The position numbers and the translations under genes were made by a program. Source: JANOYY01 sp043720395 (GTDB lineage Bacteria; Actinomycetota; Acidimicrobiia; Acidimicrobiales; JANYDT01). Taken from it: a stretch of 64,000 nt of DNA. Where the stretch lies: positions 1 through 64,000 of the forward strand of contig JAYSSR010000073.1 in the NCBI GenBank assembly GCA_043720395.1, read 5' to 3'. Below are positions 18,021-26,399 of this stretch, piece by piece. The notes beneath the pieces are model-generated. The model worked only from the letters and a program-made list of their open reading frames with translations. It searched no databases and was not told where the DNA came from. The stretch's first letter is position 1; each line of letters starts with the position of its first letter.

Positions 18021-18053
18021 ATTTGAGCCTCATTTGAGCCTCATTTGAGCCTC
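18021..18053. repeat. Three 11-bp tandem copies at the stop of a lipoprotein gene
   Basis: ATTTGAGCCTC occurs three times head to tail. The copy at 18043-18053 encodes the last residues and stop of the minus-strand lipoprotein (RLK, TGA); the other two extend past the stop. It looks like slippage that triplicated the gene end without altering the protein. Confidence 0.9.
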
Positions 18054-18706
18054 GCCACGGCTTGCATCTGGATTCGCTGACCGGGCTTTGGTGCCCACGA
18101 GATCGCCTTCCCGCGGACCTTCGCGTCCTTGTCACGCGCCGTGACGACACCCGGGAACGTGATCTTGATGTTCACCCGGGTCGCCTTTTGCAACGATGCA
18201 ACGTCGGCTCCGTTGACACCGGGGATTGCGGCGATGGCACCGGCCGTGAGATCGATCGTGCCGAAGAACCGCCAGTTTTTCGAGGTCCGGTCAAGAACGA
18301 AATCTTGTGCGGTCTTCGCTCCGAGCGCTCCGCTGCCCTGTGCTGCCGTGGCGACCATCGCGCCGAACTTCTCGTAGGGCACGCCGCTGAAGGTGATTCG
18401 CTCGCCGACGTACCCGTCCACGTCGTACACGTCGATCGAGAGTCCTTTCGGCAGCTCTTTCGTGGCACCGCGCACGTCGGCGATCACGTCGCTGCGGCTC
18501 TGTCCAACGGCCTGCAGCAGCGCTGTCGAAAACGCGATGATGACGACGCCGCTCACGCGTCCGTCGCGATCAATGCGGGCGTCGACTTCTGCACGGACAC
18601 AGCCGCTGAGGGCGACCACGAAGAGGGCAAACGCAACGAGAACCGACGTTGCCCGGACGCGGCCAGCACGCGCAGCTCCGGTGCCGGACAGTGATTGCTG
18701 GCTCAT
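18041..18706 (-). CDS. LppM-like lipoprotein, copy 1
   Basis: The 221-residue protein has an N-terminal signal with lipobox ALSGC (Cys about residue 36) and so should be lipid-anchored outside the membrane. The body (VDARIDRDGRVSGVVIIAFSTALLQ, ITFPGVVTARDKDAKVRGKAISWAPKPGQ) resembles LppM-type actinobacterial lipoproteins. It is a diverged paralogue of the next gene upstream: both share 'GRVSG/KLDGAVI...FS' near the start and 'DKDxKVxGKxIxWxPKxG' near the end. Function is unknown; LppM of M. tuberculosis affects phagocytosis. Confidence 0.75.
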   Translation of the reverse strand: MSQQSLSGTGAARAGRVRATSVLVAFALFVVALSGCVRAEVDARIDRDGRVSGVVIIAFSTALLQAVGQSRSDVIADVRGATKELPKGLSIDVYDVDGYVGERITFSGVPYEKFGAMVATAAQGSGALGAKTAQDFVLDRTSKNWRFFGTIDLTAGAIAAIPGVNGADVASLQKATRVNIKITFPGVVTARDKDAKVRGKAISWAPKPGQRIQMQAVARLK

Positions 18707-18713
18707 CGCACTA

Positions 18714-18719
18714 ACCGTA
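18714..18719 (-). promoter_or_regulatory. Leaderless -10 box of LppM-like copy 1 (TACGGT)
   Basis: TACGGT sits 7 nt before the ATG at 18706, the spacing of a leaderless start. No ribosome site is visible. Confidence 0.5.
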
Positions 18720-18816
18720 CCGCCCGCGCACGGTGATATCCGACGGAACGCCGCTCACCTACAGGGAGCGGGCCGAGGAAGGGACCGGCCCAAGACGACC
18801 CGAGCCGATCAGCGGG

Positions 18817-19452
18817 TCACGACGGCTTGGCGATTGCAAGCATCACGTACTTCTTGCCGGCCTTCGGCTCCCAGGTGATCGATTTCCCGCTCACCTTGCC
18901 GTCTTTGTCGTGCTTCAGAATCTTCCCGGGGAAATCCATCTTGATCTTGACCTTCATGCCCTTCATCAGAGTCGAAAGGTCGCCGTTCTTCGATCCATCC
19001 TTCGCCTTGGTGTCGGTCGGGAGTCCGAGATTTCCGGTCATGTCCATCGTGCCGCTGAACTTCCAGTTTCCACCCTCCTTCACGAGTGTGAGGCTGTCGT
19101 CGCCAGCTGCCGGGTTGGTGGCGTTCGCGGAACTGGTCACCTTCGCAAAATCGGCGGCGGCCATACCCTTGAACGTGATCTTCTGGCCGATGAACCCGTC
19201 CTTGTCGTAGATCTCGGCCTTGGCACCCTTCGGGAGATCGCGCCAGTCCTTCTTGATTGACGCGATCATTTCCTTCTTCGACTGGCCACTCAGCTCGAGC
19301 AGCTTCGATGAGAATCCGAGGATGACGGCACCGTCGAGTTTCGCGTCCTTCGTGACCTTCATATCCATATCAATTTTTAAGCACCCGGTGAGGGTAACCA
19401 CCAATGCCAAGACGCCAGCCACTGCAGTTCCAAGGGTTCGTATCCGTCGCAT
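18817..19452 (-). CDS. LppM-like lipoprotein, copy 2
   Basis: The 211-residue protein starts with a short signal ending in lipobox TLTGC (Cys about residue 24). It has the same body plan as the downstream paralogue, but the mature part is Lys-rich (KVTKDAKLDGAVI, KITFKGMAAADFAK, MKGMKVKIKMDFPGKI). The tandem pair suggests gene duplication with charge divergence. It has its own leaderless-type promoter and is divergent from the HisD-like gene. Confidence 0.75.
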   Translation of the reverse strand: MRRIRTLGTAVAGVLALVVTLTGCLKIDMDMKVTKDAKLDGAVILGFSSKLLELSGQSKKEMIASIKKDWRDLPKGAKAEIYDKDGFIGQKITFKGMAAADFAKVTSSANATNPAAGDDSLTLVKEGGNWKFSGTMDMTGNLGLPTDTKAKDGSKNGDLSTLMKGMKVKIKMDFPGKILKHDKDGKVSGKSITWEPKAGKKYVMLAIAKPS

Positions 19453-19459
19453 AGGCGGT

Positions 19460-19465
19460 ACGGTA
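19460..19465 (-). promoter_or_regulatory. Leaderless -10 box of LppM-like copy 2 (TACCGT)
   Basis: TACCGT is 7 nt before the ATG at 19452. It forms part of a GGTACCGTACC near-repeat. No Shine-Dalgarno sequence is present. Confidence 0.5.
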
Positions 19466-19554
19466 CCTGGCTTGCGCCGTAAGCGGTACCCCCAAACAGA
19501 TCATTTCTGTCGAAATACCGAGAGAATCACCCAGAACAGAAGGATCAATTTCCC

Positions 19555-20901
19555 ATGACTGACACGACGCCCCCCGACAACGTCCTGCGCGTGCAGACGT
19601 GGCGCGAGATGGACACCGCGGCCCGTCAGCAGATTCTCGGACGCGGCATCGGAACGATCTTCAGCGCGCAGTTGAAGGAGTCGATCGGGCGGATCATCGA
19701 TGACGTCCGAGTCAATGGTGACGATGCGCTCTGCCGAGCCCTTCGAGACTTCGACCGGATCGACGTACCTGCCGACCGGCTACGGGTGAGCCAGCAAGAA
19801 TTCGCCGCGGCGCGAGCGAAGGTTCCGGCCAGTCTGGTCGACGCCATTCGCGACATGATCGACCATATCCGCCGCTTCAACGAACAGGTGATGGAGCGCA
19901 AGGCACAGGACTGGTGGTTCGAAAGCGAGCCCGGCCTCTTCGTCGGTGAAAAGCACACGGCCATTCATTCCGCAGCACTGTTCTGCCCGAGCGGCAAGGC
20001 GAGCTATCCGAGCGTCCTCGCCCAGATCGGTACACCTGCGGTCGTCGCGGGCGTTGGACGTCGAATCGTGATCACGCCGCCCGTCCCCGGCTCGTCGACC
20101 GGTGAAATCGACGCAGCGACGTTGGTCGTAGCCGACGAACTCGGCCTCCACGACGTATTCCGGGTGAACGGTCCAGCGGGCATCGCTGCGGCCGCCTTCG
20201 GAACCGCGACGATCCCGAAAGTCGTGAAGGTCGTCGGACCCGGCTCGCCCGCCGTCACGTGCGCGCAGGTCGAGGTGCAGCGCTACGGCTGTTCCACGAT
20301 GATGCTGCTCGGCCCCTCCGAGTCGCTCATCCTCGCCGACGAGACGGCCGATCCCGTACGCCTCGCTGCGGACCTGCTCAACGAGGCCGAGCACGGAACG
20401 GACTCGACATCGCTCCTCATTACGGACTCGCTCGCGCTCATTGACGCGGTGGAGCGGGAGCTGCAACGTCAGATCGTGCTGCTGCCGGAGGCGCGTCGCG
20501 TCGCCGCAGCGTCGTCGCTCGGTGCGATGGGGGGTGCAATCATCGTGACCTCGATCAAGGAGGGTGCCGATGTCGCGAATGCGTTCGGCCCCGAACACAT
20601 GCAGATCGTGACCGCTGACCCGCATGGCGTATTGGATTTGATCCACACGGCCGGCGAGGTGCTTCTCGGACAGGACACGGCGATCTCGGCCGCGAACTTC
20701 GTGATTGGCTGCCCCGCGTCATTGCCCACAAGTGGATTCGCCAGCGTGGCCAGCGGAATTACCGCGGAGACGTTTCTCAAGCGAACCGCGGTCGCACACG
20801 CTGACGCTGTCGCGATGCGTCGCATGGCACCGTCGGTCATCGCTCTCGCCGACCATGAGGGCTTCCCGGCCCACGCGAATGCAATCCGGATACGGTTGTA
20901 A
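19555..20901 (+). CDS. Histidinol-dehydrogenase-family protein with altered active site
   Basis: The 448-residue protein aligns end to end with HisD, the NAD-dependent enzyme that makes histidine from histidinol. It keeps the acid-base pair (E347-H348 in FGPEHM) and two zinc histidines (H280, H440). By comparison with E. coli HisD recalled from memory, zinc ligand Q259 is E277, zinc ligand D360 is N381, and substrate-contact H367 is A388. The usual IDMPAGPSE stretch is CSTMMLLGPSE. No other his genes are nearby. It is more likely a dehydrogenase for another alcohol substrate, as HpsN (sulfopropanediol) is, than true HisD. A GAAGGA box precedes the ATG. Confidence 0.7.
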   Translation: MTDTTPPDNVLRVQTWREMDTAARQQILGRGIGTIFSAQLKESIGRIIDDVRVNGDDALCRALRDFDRIDVPADRLRVSQQEFAAARAKVPASLVDAIRDMIDHIRRFNEQVMERKAQDWWFESEPGLFVGEKHTAIHSAALFCPSGKASYPSVLAQIGTPAVVAGVGRRIVITPPVPGSSTGEIDAATLVVADELGLHDVFRVNGPAGIAAAAFGTATIPKVVKVVGPGSPAVTCAQVEVQRYGCSTMMLLGPSESLILADETADPVRLAADLLNEAEHGTDSTSLLITDSLALIDAVERELQRQIVLLPEARRVAAASSLGAMGGAIIVTSIKEGADVANAFGPEHMQIVTADPHGVLDLIHTAGEVLLGQDTAISAANFVIGCPASLPTSGFASVASGITAETFLKRTAVAHADAVAMRRMAPSVIALADHEGFPAHANAIRIRL

Positions 20902-20907
20902 CCGCGC

Positions 20908-21618
20908 ATGCGACTGGACCGGCTCCTCGCAAACTTGGGCTACGGATCTCGACGCGACGTGAAGGGTCTCATCCACTCGGGACGGGTACGAGTCGCGGAC
21001 GACATTGTCCGAACCGGAGCCACCCAAGCTCGGGTCGCGACGCAGGTCACGGTCGACGGCGAGACTCTCGACCATCCCGACGGTCTCGTGGTCGCATTGA
21101 ATAAGCCGCTCGGGTACGTGTGCTCCCACGATGACGGTGAAGGTAAGCGTGCGTACGACTTGCTCCCGCCAAGATGGCTCGACAGAAACCCGCGCCTCGA
21201 GTCAATCGGTCGACTCGACCGCGACACGACAGGACTCATCCTGCTGACCGACGACCACCAGCTCGTACATCGGCTCACGTCACCGAAGCACCATGTCGCA
21301 AAGCGGTATGTGGTGGCCCTTGACCGCGAACCCGACGATGACGTCGGAACGCGCTTCGCTCAGGGCGAGTTGCTGCTTGAGGGCGATGCGACCCCGTGTC
21401 GCCCGGTCGTCGCATTCGAGCGCCTCGCCGCGTGCGACGTGGCGCTGACTATCACCGAAGGGCGCTATCACCAGGTCCGACGCATGTTCACCGCAGTCGG
21501 ATATCACGTCGAAAGGCTCCATCGCACCGACGTCGGACCAGTGGCGCTCGGTGATCTCGCGGAGGGTTCACACCGCGTGCTAGCGACGTCTGAGGTTGAA
21601 CAACTGATGGCACGGTGA
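20908..21618 (+). CDS. RsuA/RluB-family rRNA pseudouridine synthase
   Basis: The 236-residue protein has an N-terminal S4 RNA-binding domain (MRLDRLLANLGYGSRRDVKGLI) and the pseudouridine synthase catalytic motif GRLDRDTTGLILLT with catalytic D104, followed by HHVAKRYVV and EGRYHQVRRMF. These mark the RsuA subfamily, which modifies one site in small- or large-subunit rRNA; which one cannot be told from the sequence. It begins 6 nt after the HisD-like stop, so the two are probably co-transcribed. Confidence 0.9.
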   Translation: MRLDRLLANLGYGSRRDVKGLIHSGRVRVADDIVRTGATQARVATQVTVDGETLDHPDGLVVALNKPLGYVCSHDDGEGKRAYDLLPPRWLDRNPRLESIGRLDRDTTGLILLTDDHQLVHRLTSPKHHVAKRYVVALDREPDDDVGTRFAQGELLLEGDATPCRPVVAFERLAACDVALTITEGRYHQVRRMFTAVGYHVERLHRTDVGPVALGDLAEGSHRVLATSEVEQLMAR

Positions 21619-21639
21619 CCACGCGGCCCGCGAAGTGCC

Positions 21640-22509
21640 TCAGCCAGTTGAACTCGTCGAACCCGTTCCGGTCAGCGCGGCCATCACGTCCGGGATGTCG
21701 ACCGCCGCGACAACTGCTGACTGCTCGGGCAATACGATCGTGCGCATGCGCTTTGCCGTGAACACGACCTCGACCGGTGCGGCAAAACCCCGGAACACCG
21801 CTTCGATGCGTCCAAGCGATCCCGACGGATCGAGCCAATACGTCGTGGAACCGTAGCGATACTTCTCATACTGAACGCCGTTGAATTCCGATATGCCAGC
21901 GAACGCAACGTCGGTTCGTTGACGCAACAAGATCGGGTTTTCGGCGCGGGTGTTCGACATCGAATTGATCAGCACGATCACGCGGTCGAGCGGGGCGGTC
22001 TTTGGATCGAGCGGCCGCACAATATGAGTGACCCCGATACGGCCTTTGGCGGCCATAGCTGCGGTCAGTCCTGCAACCGGCTGGAAGAGCTGACCACGCG
22101 ACCAGAAGAGCGTCTGGTCGGGCTGCCCCTTGCCATCGCTGCGCTGGACATGGAGCGACGCAGAGGCATCCCAACGCGTCCAGTCGATCTCGCCAGTAAG
22201 GACAAAGGTGGCTGCGGGCCCATACGGAATCGTTGCGACGAAGGCCGATCCTCCGTCTTGATGGTCCTTCACGAGGACGCGAGAAAACCGGCCAGCCTGC
22301 GCTGTGGTGAGCCGCTTCTCTCCCGGAGCGAGGGTGTCGGACGACGCCGGACCGGTCGGGAACGGTTGCGACGTCGCCGTCGCCGTCGCGCCCGTGTCGG
22401 TCGGCGTCACCACCGTCTCGACGGTGGATGGCTTCGAGCACGAGGAGAGAAGCGATGCACACACCAGCACCGCTGCGGCGATTCGGGCGATGCGAAATGG
22501 GGTAGGCAC
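21640..22509 (-). CDS. Lipoprotein of unknown function
   Basis: From the GTG at 22509 the 289-residue protein has a signal with lipobox LLSSC, then a Thr/Ala-rich stretch (TPTDTGATATATSQ). A soluble domain follows with alternating strands (SAFVATIPYGPAATFVLTGEIDWTRWDASASLHVQ). It resembles LppX/LprG-type lipoproteins that hold lipids, but the similarity is weak. Longer in-frame starts would overlap the upstream gene; the GTG lies one base after that gene's TGA, indicating coupling. Confidence 0.65.
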   Translation of the reverse strand: MPTPFRIARIAAAVLVCASLLSSCSKPSTVETVVTPTDTGATATATSQPFPTGPASSDTLAPGEKRLTTAQAGRFSRVLVKDHQDGGSAFVATIPYGPAATFVLTGEIDWTRWDASASLHVQRSDGKGQPDQTLFWSRGQLFQPVAGLTAAMAAKGRIGVTHIVRPLDPKTAPLDRVIVLINSMSNTRAENPILLRQRTDVAFAGISEFNGVQYEKYRYGSTTYWLDPSGSLGRIEAVFRGFAAPVEVVFTAKRMRTIVLPEQSAVVAAVDIPDVMAALTGTGSTSSTG

Positions 22510-22510
22510 G

Positions 22511-23926
22511 TCAGGCAGCCTTCGGAACAGAGATGTTCGCAAGATCGACGCTCGGCATACCACTCTGAACGGGTGACGGCGGAGCGGTCGCAGCATTCGG
22601 CATCGTCGGCTGCGGACCTGGGAGCGCGACCAAGCGATAGTCGACGTCGGGCGGTGCCGCAAGTGGTGCGTACGCGCCCGCTGCAACGGTCCCTTCAACA
22701 CGGGAAACACAGGGCAGGAGTCGTTCGATGAACCCCGGGACAGAGGTCGTGAAGTGGTTCTCGGCAAAACAGTTCTTCCGAGTCGCAAGCGTTGCGCGTC
22801 CCCCGGATTCGACGGCCACGAGGTCACGACCGTTTCCGTCGAGGACGTTGCCGCGTACCTCGTTGCCCTCCGGCTCGAACCCGTTGAGGTCGGTGACGAT
22901 TACTCCGGCGCTGACGTTGCCCACGACGCGGTTGCGCAGCACGCGATTTCGGGTCCCGCCCGCGACCGCGATCCCGACGCCGAACGCACCTTGGGCCGAG
23001 GCCGGAGCACCGGCGCTGTTGTTCGAATCGACGAGGTTGCCGGCGATAACGACGTCAGATTGTGGAGCGAGCCGCTCCATATTCTGCGAATTTGGCGTCA
23101 TCCCGATCCGGTTCCTTCGCCATATCGAGTTGACAACGAACAAATTGCCGCTCGCATTGGTCCCTTCGTAGCCGACAGCGTTCTGCTCCGCCACGATGTC
23201 CGTGAGCACCGAGTCGCAGGGTTTGCACTGACCGACATACACGCCAGAGTCCGGATGCCCGCTTGCATACACGTGCTCCATGCGACCCCCGCGTGCAAAG
23301 AACGCGTAAATACCATACTGACCGTTGTTCGACACGGTCAGATGCGACGCCCGGTAGCCATCCAAGATCGCGTGTTGTGTCGGGTCGTCGACGTCATCGT
23401 CGTAGGCCTTCGTGAACAGGACGCCATTGAACGTGTACCGGCGCACCGTGAGGTTCTCGACTGCGACACCGTCTGCTGCCACGAGGACACCGTTCTCGAA
23501 CTCATCGCCCCCATCGAGGATCACGGCGTTGCGATCGGTGCCGCGAAGCGTGATGCCCGGCGTCTTCACGACGACGGCCTCGTGGTAGGTCCCGGCCTCG
23601 ACGAGCACAAGATCGCCCGGCACGGACTTGTCGACCGCTACCTGAATCGATGCGGCGTCCGCAGGAACACGGATCGTGGTAGGCGAGCGCAAAGGTGGCG
23701 TCGTCGCGCGTGCCGTGGTGGGCGCGGTCGACCTGGCGTTGAGCGCGTCCGCCGGTGCCGCAGGTGCCGATGAATCGTTCGGGGTCACTGGCGTGGCTTC
23801 AGACGGTCGTGACGGGTCGGTCTTGCCGCAGCCCGCCAACGCGAACGTCAGTCCGACGACGAGCGCGCCGATAGAGATCCGGGGTCTGCGCATCGCTCCA
23901 GCCAACATCACCCTGTTCGTCGGCAC
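22511..23926 (-). CDS. Right-handed beta-helix lipoprotein
   Basis: Starting from GTG 23926 the protein has 471 residues; ATGs at 23908 and 23893 are alternatives. It has a signal with lipobox ALAGC, a Thr/Ala/Pro linker and parallel beta-helix repeats from about residue 85. The first is IRVPADAASIQVAVDKSVPGD, and later turns are rich in NxxGI, VxxNxV and GNxL units. Such helices occur in carbohydrate-active or surface-attached proteins. No catalytic site is evident. It is coupled to the downstream lipoprotein gene. Confidence 0.8.
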   Translation of the reverse strand: MPTNRVMLAGAMRRPRISIGALVVGLTFALAGCGKTDPSRPSEATPVTPNDSSAPAAPADALNARSTAPTTARATTPPLRSPTTIRVPADAASIQVAVDKSVPGDLVLVEAGTYHEAVVVKTPGITLRGTDRNAVILDGGDEFENGVLVAADGVAVENLTVRRYTFNGVLFTKAYDDDVDDPTQHAILDGYRASHLTVSNNGQYGIYAFFARGGRMEHVYASGHPDSGVYVGQCKPCDSVLTDIVAEQNAVGYEGTNASGNLFVVNSIWRRNRIGMTPNSQNMERLAPQSDVVIAGNLVDSNNSAGAPASAQGAFGVGIAVAGGTRNRVLRNRVVGNVSAGVIVTDLNGFEPEGNEVRGNVLDGNGRDLVAVESGGRATLATRKNCFAENHFTTSVPGFIERLLPCVSRVEGTVAAGAYAPLAAPPDVDYRLVALPGPQPTMPNAATAPPSPVQSGMPSVDLANISVPKAA

Positions 23927-24065
23927 GCGGATGGCCGAGCTTGATCACAACTGAACCGACGCGCGGTGCACCCGCGAAAGCGGCCCTGGCCGGGTTCAGA
24001 AAGAACCAGCAGCCAGAGCCGTCGTCACATGTCCGCCCGGAGGAGGCGGGTAGGCAGGTGGAGGA

Positions 24066-25373
24066 TCAGCAGGTGGCGACACCGAGAATCTGCGCCGTGA
24101 TGCGGTTACCCTGTCCGGGCGAGTAGCCGCCCGACTGGGAGAGGTTGTACGACGAAATCTTCACGCGGAGGAACTGCACCACCCGGTACTTCGTGTTGGC
24201 ACCCGTACCCGAGACCAGATCCCACTGTGGGATAACGATCTCGATCCCCCGCAGCGTGGTGAGGCGGGTGCGGACGTTGGAGGAGTTCTGGACGCCGGTG
24301 CTGCCGACGATCCAGTCCCCGATGTTGATCTCGTGATCACTCGGGGCGGCAGCGATCCCGTAGGCGGCGTTGCCGGGATTGACGTAGGTGTACGAATTGC
24401 CGGGCAACGTCAGGCTCGTGACCAGCGTCGGGTTCGACTGCGCACCGGCCCAGGCGAGCCAGCCGAAGTTACCCGGGTTGGCACCGGCCCAGATGTCGTA
24501 GGAGTTGCCTGCCACCCAGTTGCCATGGAAGGCGATGGGCATGAGCGGGCATCCTCCAGCGGGCGGCGTCACCACAACGGTGGTCGGCACGGAGAGACCG
24601 ATCGTCGTGGTGGTTGCGCCACTTCCTGCGACGGTCGTTGTCGTAGTGGGTGCAATCGTTGTCGTGTTGGGTGCAATCGTTGTCGTGGTGGGTGCAATCG
24701 TTGTCGTGGTGGGTGCAATCGTGGTCGTGGTGGGTGCAATCGTGGTCGTCGCTGCCTCGAAACCTTGCTGACGCTCGTCCACGGCATCGACCGAGATATT
24801 GCGGTCGCTGATGACCCGGCCGAAGGACAAATCCACGCTCCCGGGAACGCGCACCCGCAGAATCGGGGCGGTGGGATTCTGATCGTCGATCGCGACGCAC
24901 CACTGCGACGCGTCGCCTTCATTCCTGATTAAGGTTTTTTGCGGCGAAGTGTCGTCGCGCATGATATCGGCGTCACGGCACGCGAGCCATACAGCCTCCG
25001 TCGATCGGAAGTTGGCGTTTGCGAAACGCTTCACCTCACGGAACGCCGCCTCGCGCCCGGCGATCATCCGCGCATTGCTCTGCCGCGTGCTCATGTCGAC
25101 GGTCATCCCGCCTGCTGGCATCTCGGCTGCCGGGTCACTGTTGAAGCCGACCTCATACGCGCGCGCACCGGCGATGGATGCAGCGTCAGCTGCGTTTTGG
25201 GTCTTGCGCCGCAGCTGCATGGCGTACGAAAGATCAACCGTGATCGCGGCAACACCGAAGACCGCCAGGGCAACCATCACGGAGATCACCGCGATCGCTC
25301 CACGTTCGTCCGTGGAATTCGCTCCGCCAGGTCGGCGTCGCCGCCATAGTTCCAATGTCCGTGTCCACAGCAT
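24066..25373 (-). CDS. TadG-like pilus-associated protein with Thr-rich repeat
   Basis: The 435-residue protein has the TadE/G N-terminal membrane segment (DERGAIAVISVMVALAVFGVAAITVDLSYAMQ) followed by QNAADAASIAGARA, typical of TadG-like proteins. The middle has a repeated IAPTTTT heptapeptide (21-bp DNA repeat). The C-terminal domain, after GCPLMPIAFHGNW, is Gly/Asn/Trp-rich and may be a surface module. The ATG at 25373 has a perfect AGGAGGAA ribosome site. It belongs with the two TadE-like genes next to it, not with the core tad operon 30 kb away. Confidence 0.8.
   Translation of the reverse strand: MLWTRTLELWRRRRPGGANSTDERGAIAVISVMVALAVFGVAAITVDLSYAMQLRRKTQNAADAASIAGARAYEVGFNSDPAAEMPAGGMTVDMSTRQSNARMIAGREAAFREVKRFANANFRSTEAVWLACRDADIMRDDTSPQKTLIRNEGDASQWCVAIDDQNPTAPILRVRVPGSVDLSFGRVISDRNISVDAVDERQQGFEAATTTIAPTTTTIAPTTTTIAPTTTTIAPNTTTIAPTTTTTVAGSGATTTTIGLSVPTTVVVTPPAGGCPLMPIAFHGNWVAGNSYDIWAGANPGNFGWLAWAGAQSNPTLVTSLTLPGNSYTYVNPGNAAYGIAAAPSDHEINIGDWIVGSTGVQNSSNVRTRLTTLRGIEIVIPQWDLVSGTGANTKYRVVQFLRVKISSYNLSQSGGYSPGQGNRITAQILGVATC
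24640..24744. repeat. 21-bp tandem repeat in the TadG-like gene
   Basis: Five 21-bp units (core GTGGGTGCAATCGT) encode IAPTTTT heptapeptides on the minus strand. Unit differences are single bases that keep the amino acids, apart from one Pro/Asn change, so selection maintains the peptide. Confidence 0.9.
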
Positions 25374-25547
25374 GTCGATTTCCTCCTGTGAGCCCGCAGA
25401 TTGGCGGGGAGCACCGCGTTCCGATGAACGCTCTGGGTAGATAGATCGGCATAAATTCGGACAACTTGACCGCTTTGCGTGGTTTCTTGCCCTGAATGGG
25501 CTACCGGACCCACCTGGAGGTCACCAACGGCCCACTCCGGGGCATGC

Positions 25548-26399
25548 TCAACTCCCGTCGACGTCCGGGTCGCAGAACGTCCAGTCCCCACCGGTGCCGT
25601 ACTGTGCGTTCAGACTCGTCGGAGCGGGATCGCCGGCCGCGGACGGCTCACCGAGCACCTGATCCCCGGAGGTCATCGGCAGAATGATGCGGCTGTTCAG
25701 GACCTTGTCGTCATAGAGCGACTTCAGGAAACCGGACCGAGCAGACGTGGGCGCGGAAACACACATCATGAGGGCCTGGCCGGTCGACTCGTTCCCCAGT
25801 TCCGCATCGGTCACGATGTTGAAGTGCGTGAGGCCACCTGGGTCCGCCGGATTATCCGGCTCCGGGGTGACCATGCGCATGCGCACTCGAACGCCAGCGC
25901 GGTCGAAACCGACGCCGCCGAGAATGTTCACGGTACGACAGAGTGCCCACTGAGCGCGCGGCGTCAGAGAATTGGCAGGGCTCGGCGGCCAGGTCGGCGT
26001 CGTCATCGGAGCGGTCGCGCCCGAGCAGGTGGCAGCCATGCCGGTTGAGATGTCACGGAAGAGGTCGTCGCCGGATATCAGCCGCGCGCTCTCCTTCACC
26101 GCCTGGCGAAGCCGGATCGCATCGTTCATCACGAAGCCCGTATCGATGGTGCCGAGTCCCAGGGCTACGAACAGCGGCAGGATGATGGCGAACTCGACGA
26201 TCGAGGCCCCGCGTTCGAACGGTCGGCCCGGCCAGAAGCGATGCGTTGCCGAGTGCCTCCGTCGCCTCGGCGTCGCGCTCTTCGACCACAGGTCAACATC
26301 CACGGCCCGTTCATCGGCAACTCGCCGCCGTGACTTGAAGCGTTCGCGAAGCCGTGAGCTGCTCAAGCCGCTCGCAGTGCGTGCCGATACGTGTCCCAT
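25548..26399 (-). CDS. TadE-like pilus protein
   Basis: The 283-residue protein has a basic N-terminal region of about 60 residues, then the TadE membrane segment ERGASIVEFAIILPLFVALGLGTIDTGF. Its extracellular part has several cysteines (CSGATAP, LCRTVNIL, MMCVSAP, FCDPDVDGS) that could form disulfides. TadE-like proteins are minor pseudopilins of tight-adherence pili. The ATG at 26399 overlaps the ATG of the divergent TadE-like gene (shared CATG); an internal start is possible, as no ribosome site precedes it. Confidence 0.75.
   Translation of the reverse strand: MGHVSARTASGLSSSRLRERFKSRRRVADERAVDVDLWSKSATPRRRRHSATHRFWPGRPFERGASIVEFAIILPLFVALGLGTIDTGFVMNDAIRLRQAVKESARLISGDDLFRDISTGMAATCSGATAPMTTPTWPPSPANSLTPRAQWALCRTVNILGGVGFDRAGVRVRMRMVTPEPDNPADPGGLTHFNIVTDAELGNESTGQALMMCVSAPTSARSGFLKSLYDDKVLNSRIILPMTSGDQVLGEPSAAGDPAPTSLNAQYGTGGDWTFCDPDVDGS

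Noticed and set aside
24640..24744. Regularly spaced 21-bp repeats that could suggest a CRISPR-like array
   Set aside because: Units are contiguous without spacers and encode an in-frame IAPTTTT repeat inside the TadG-like protein.
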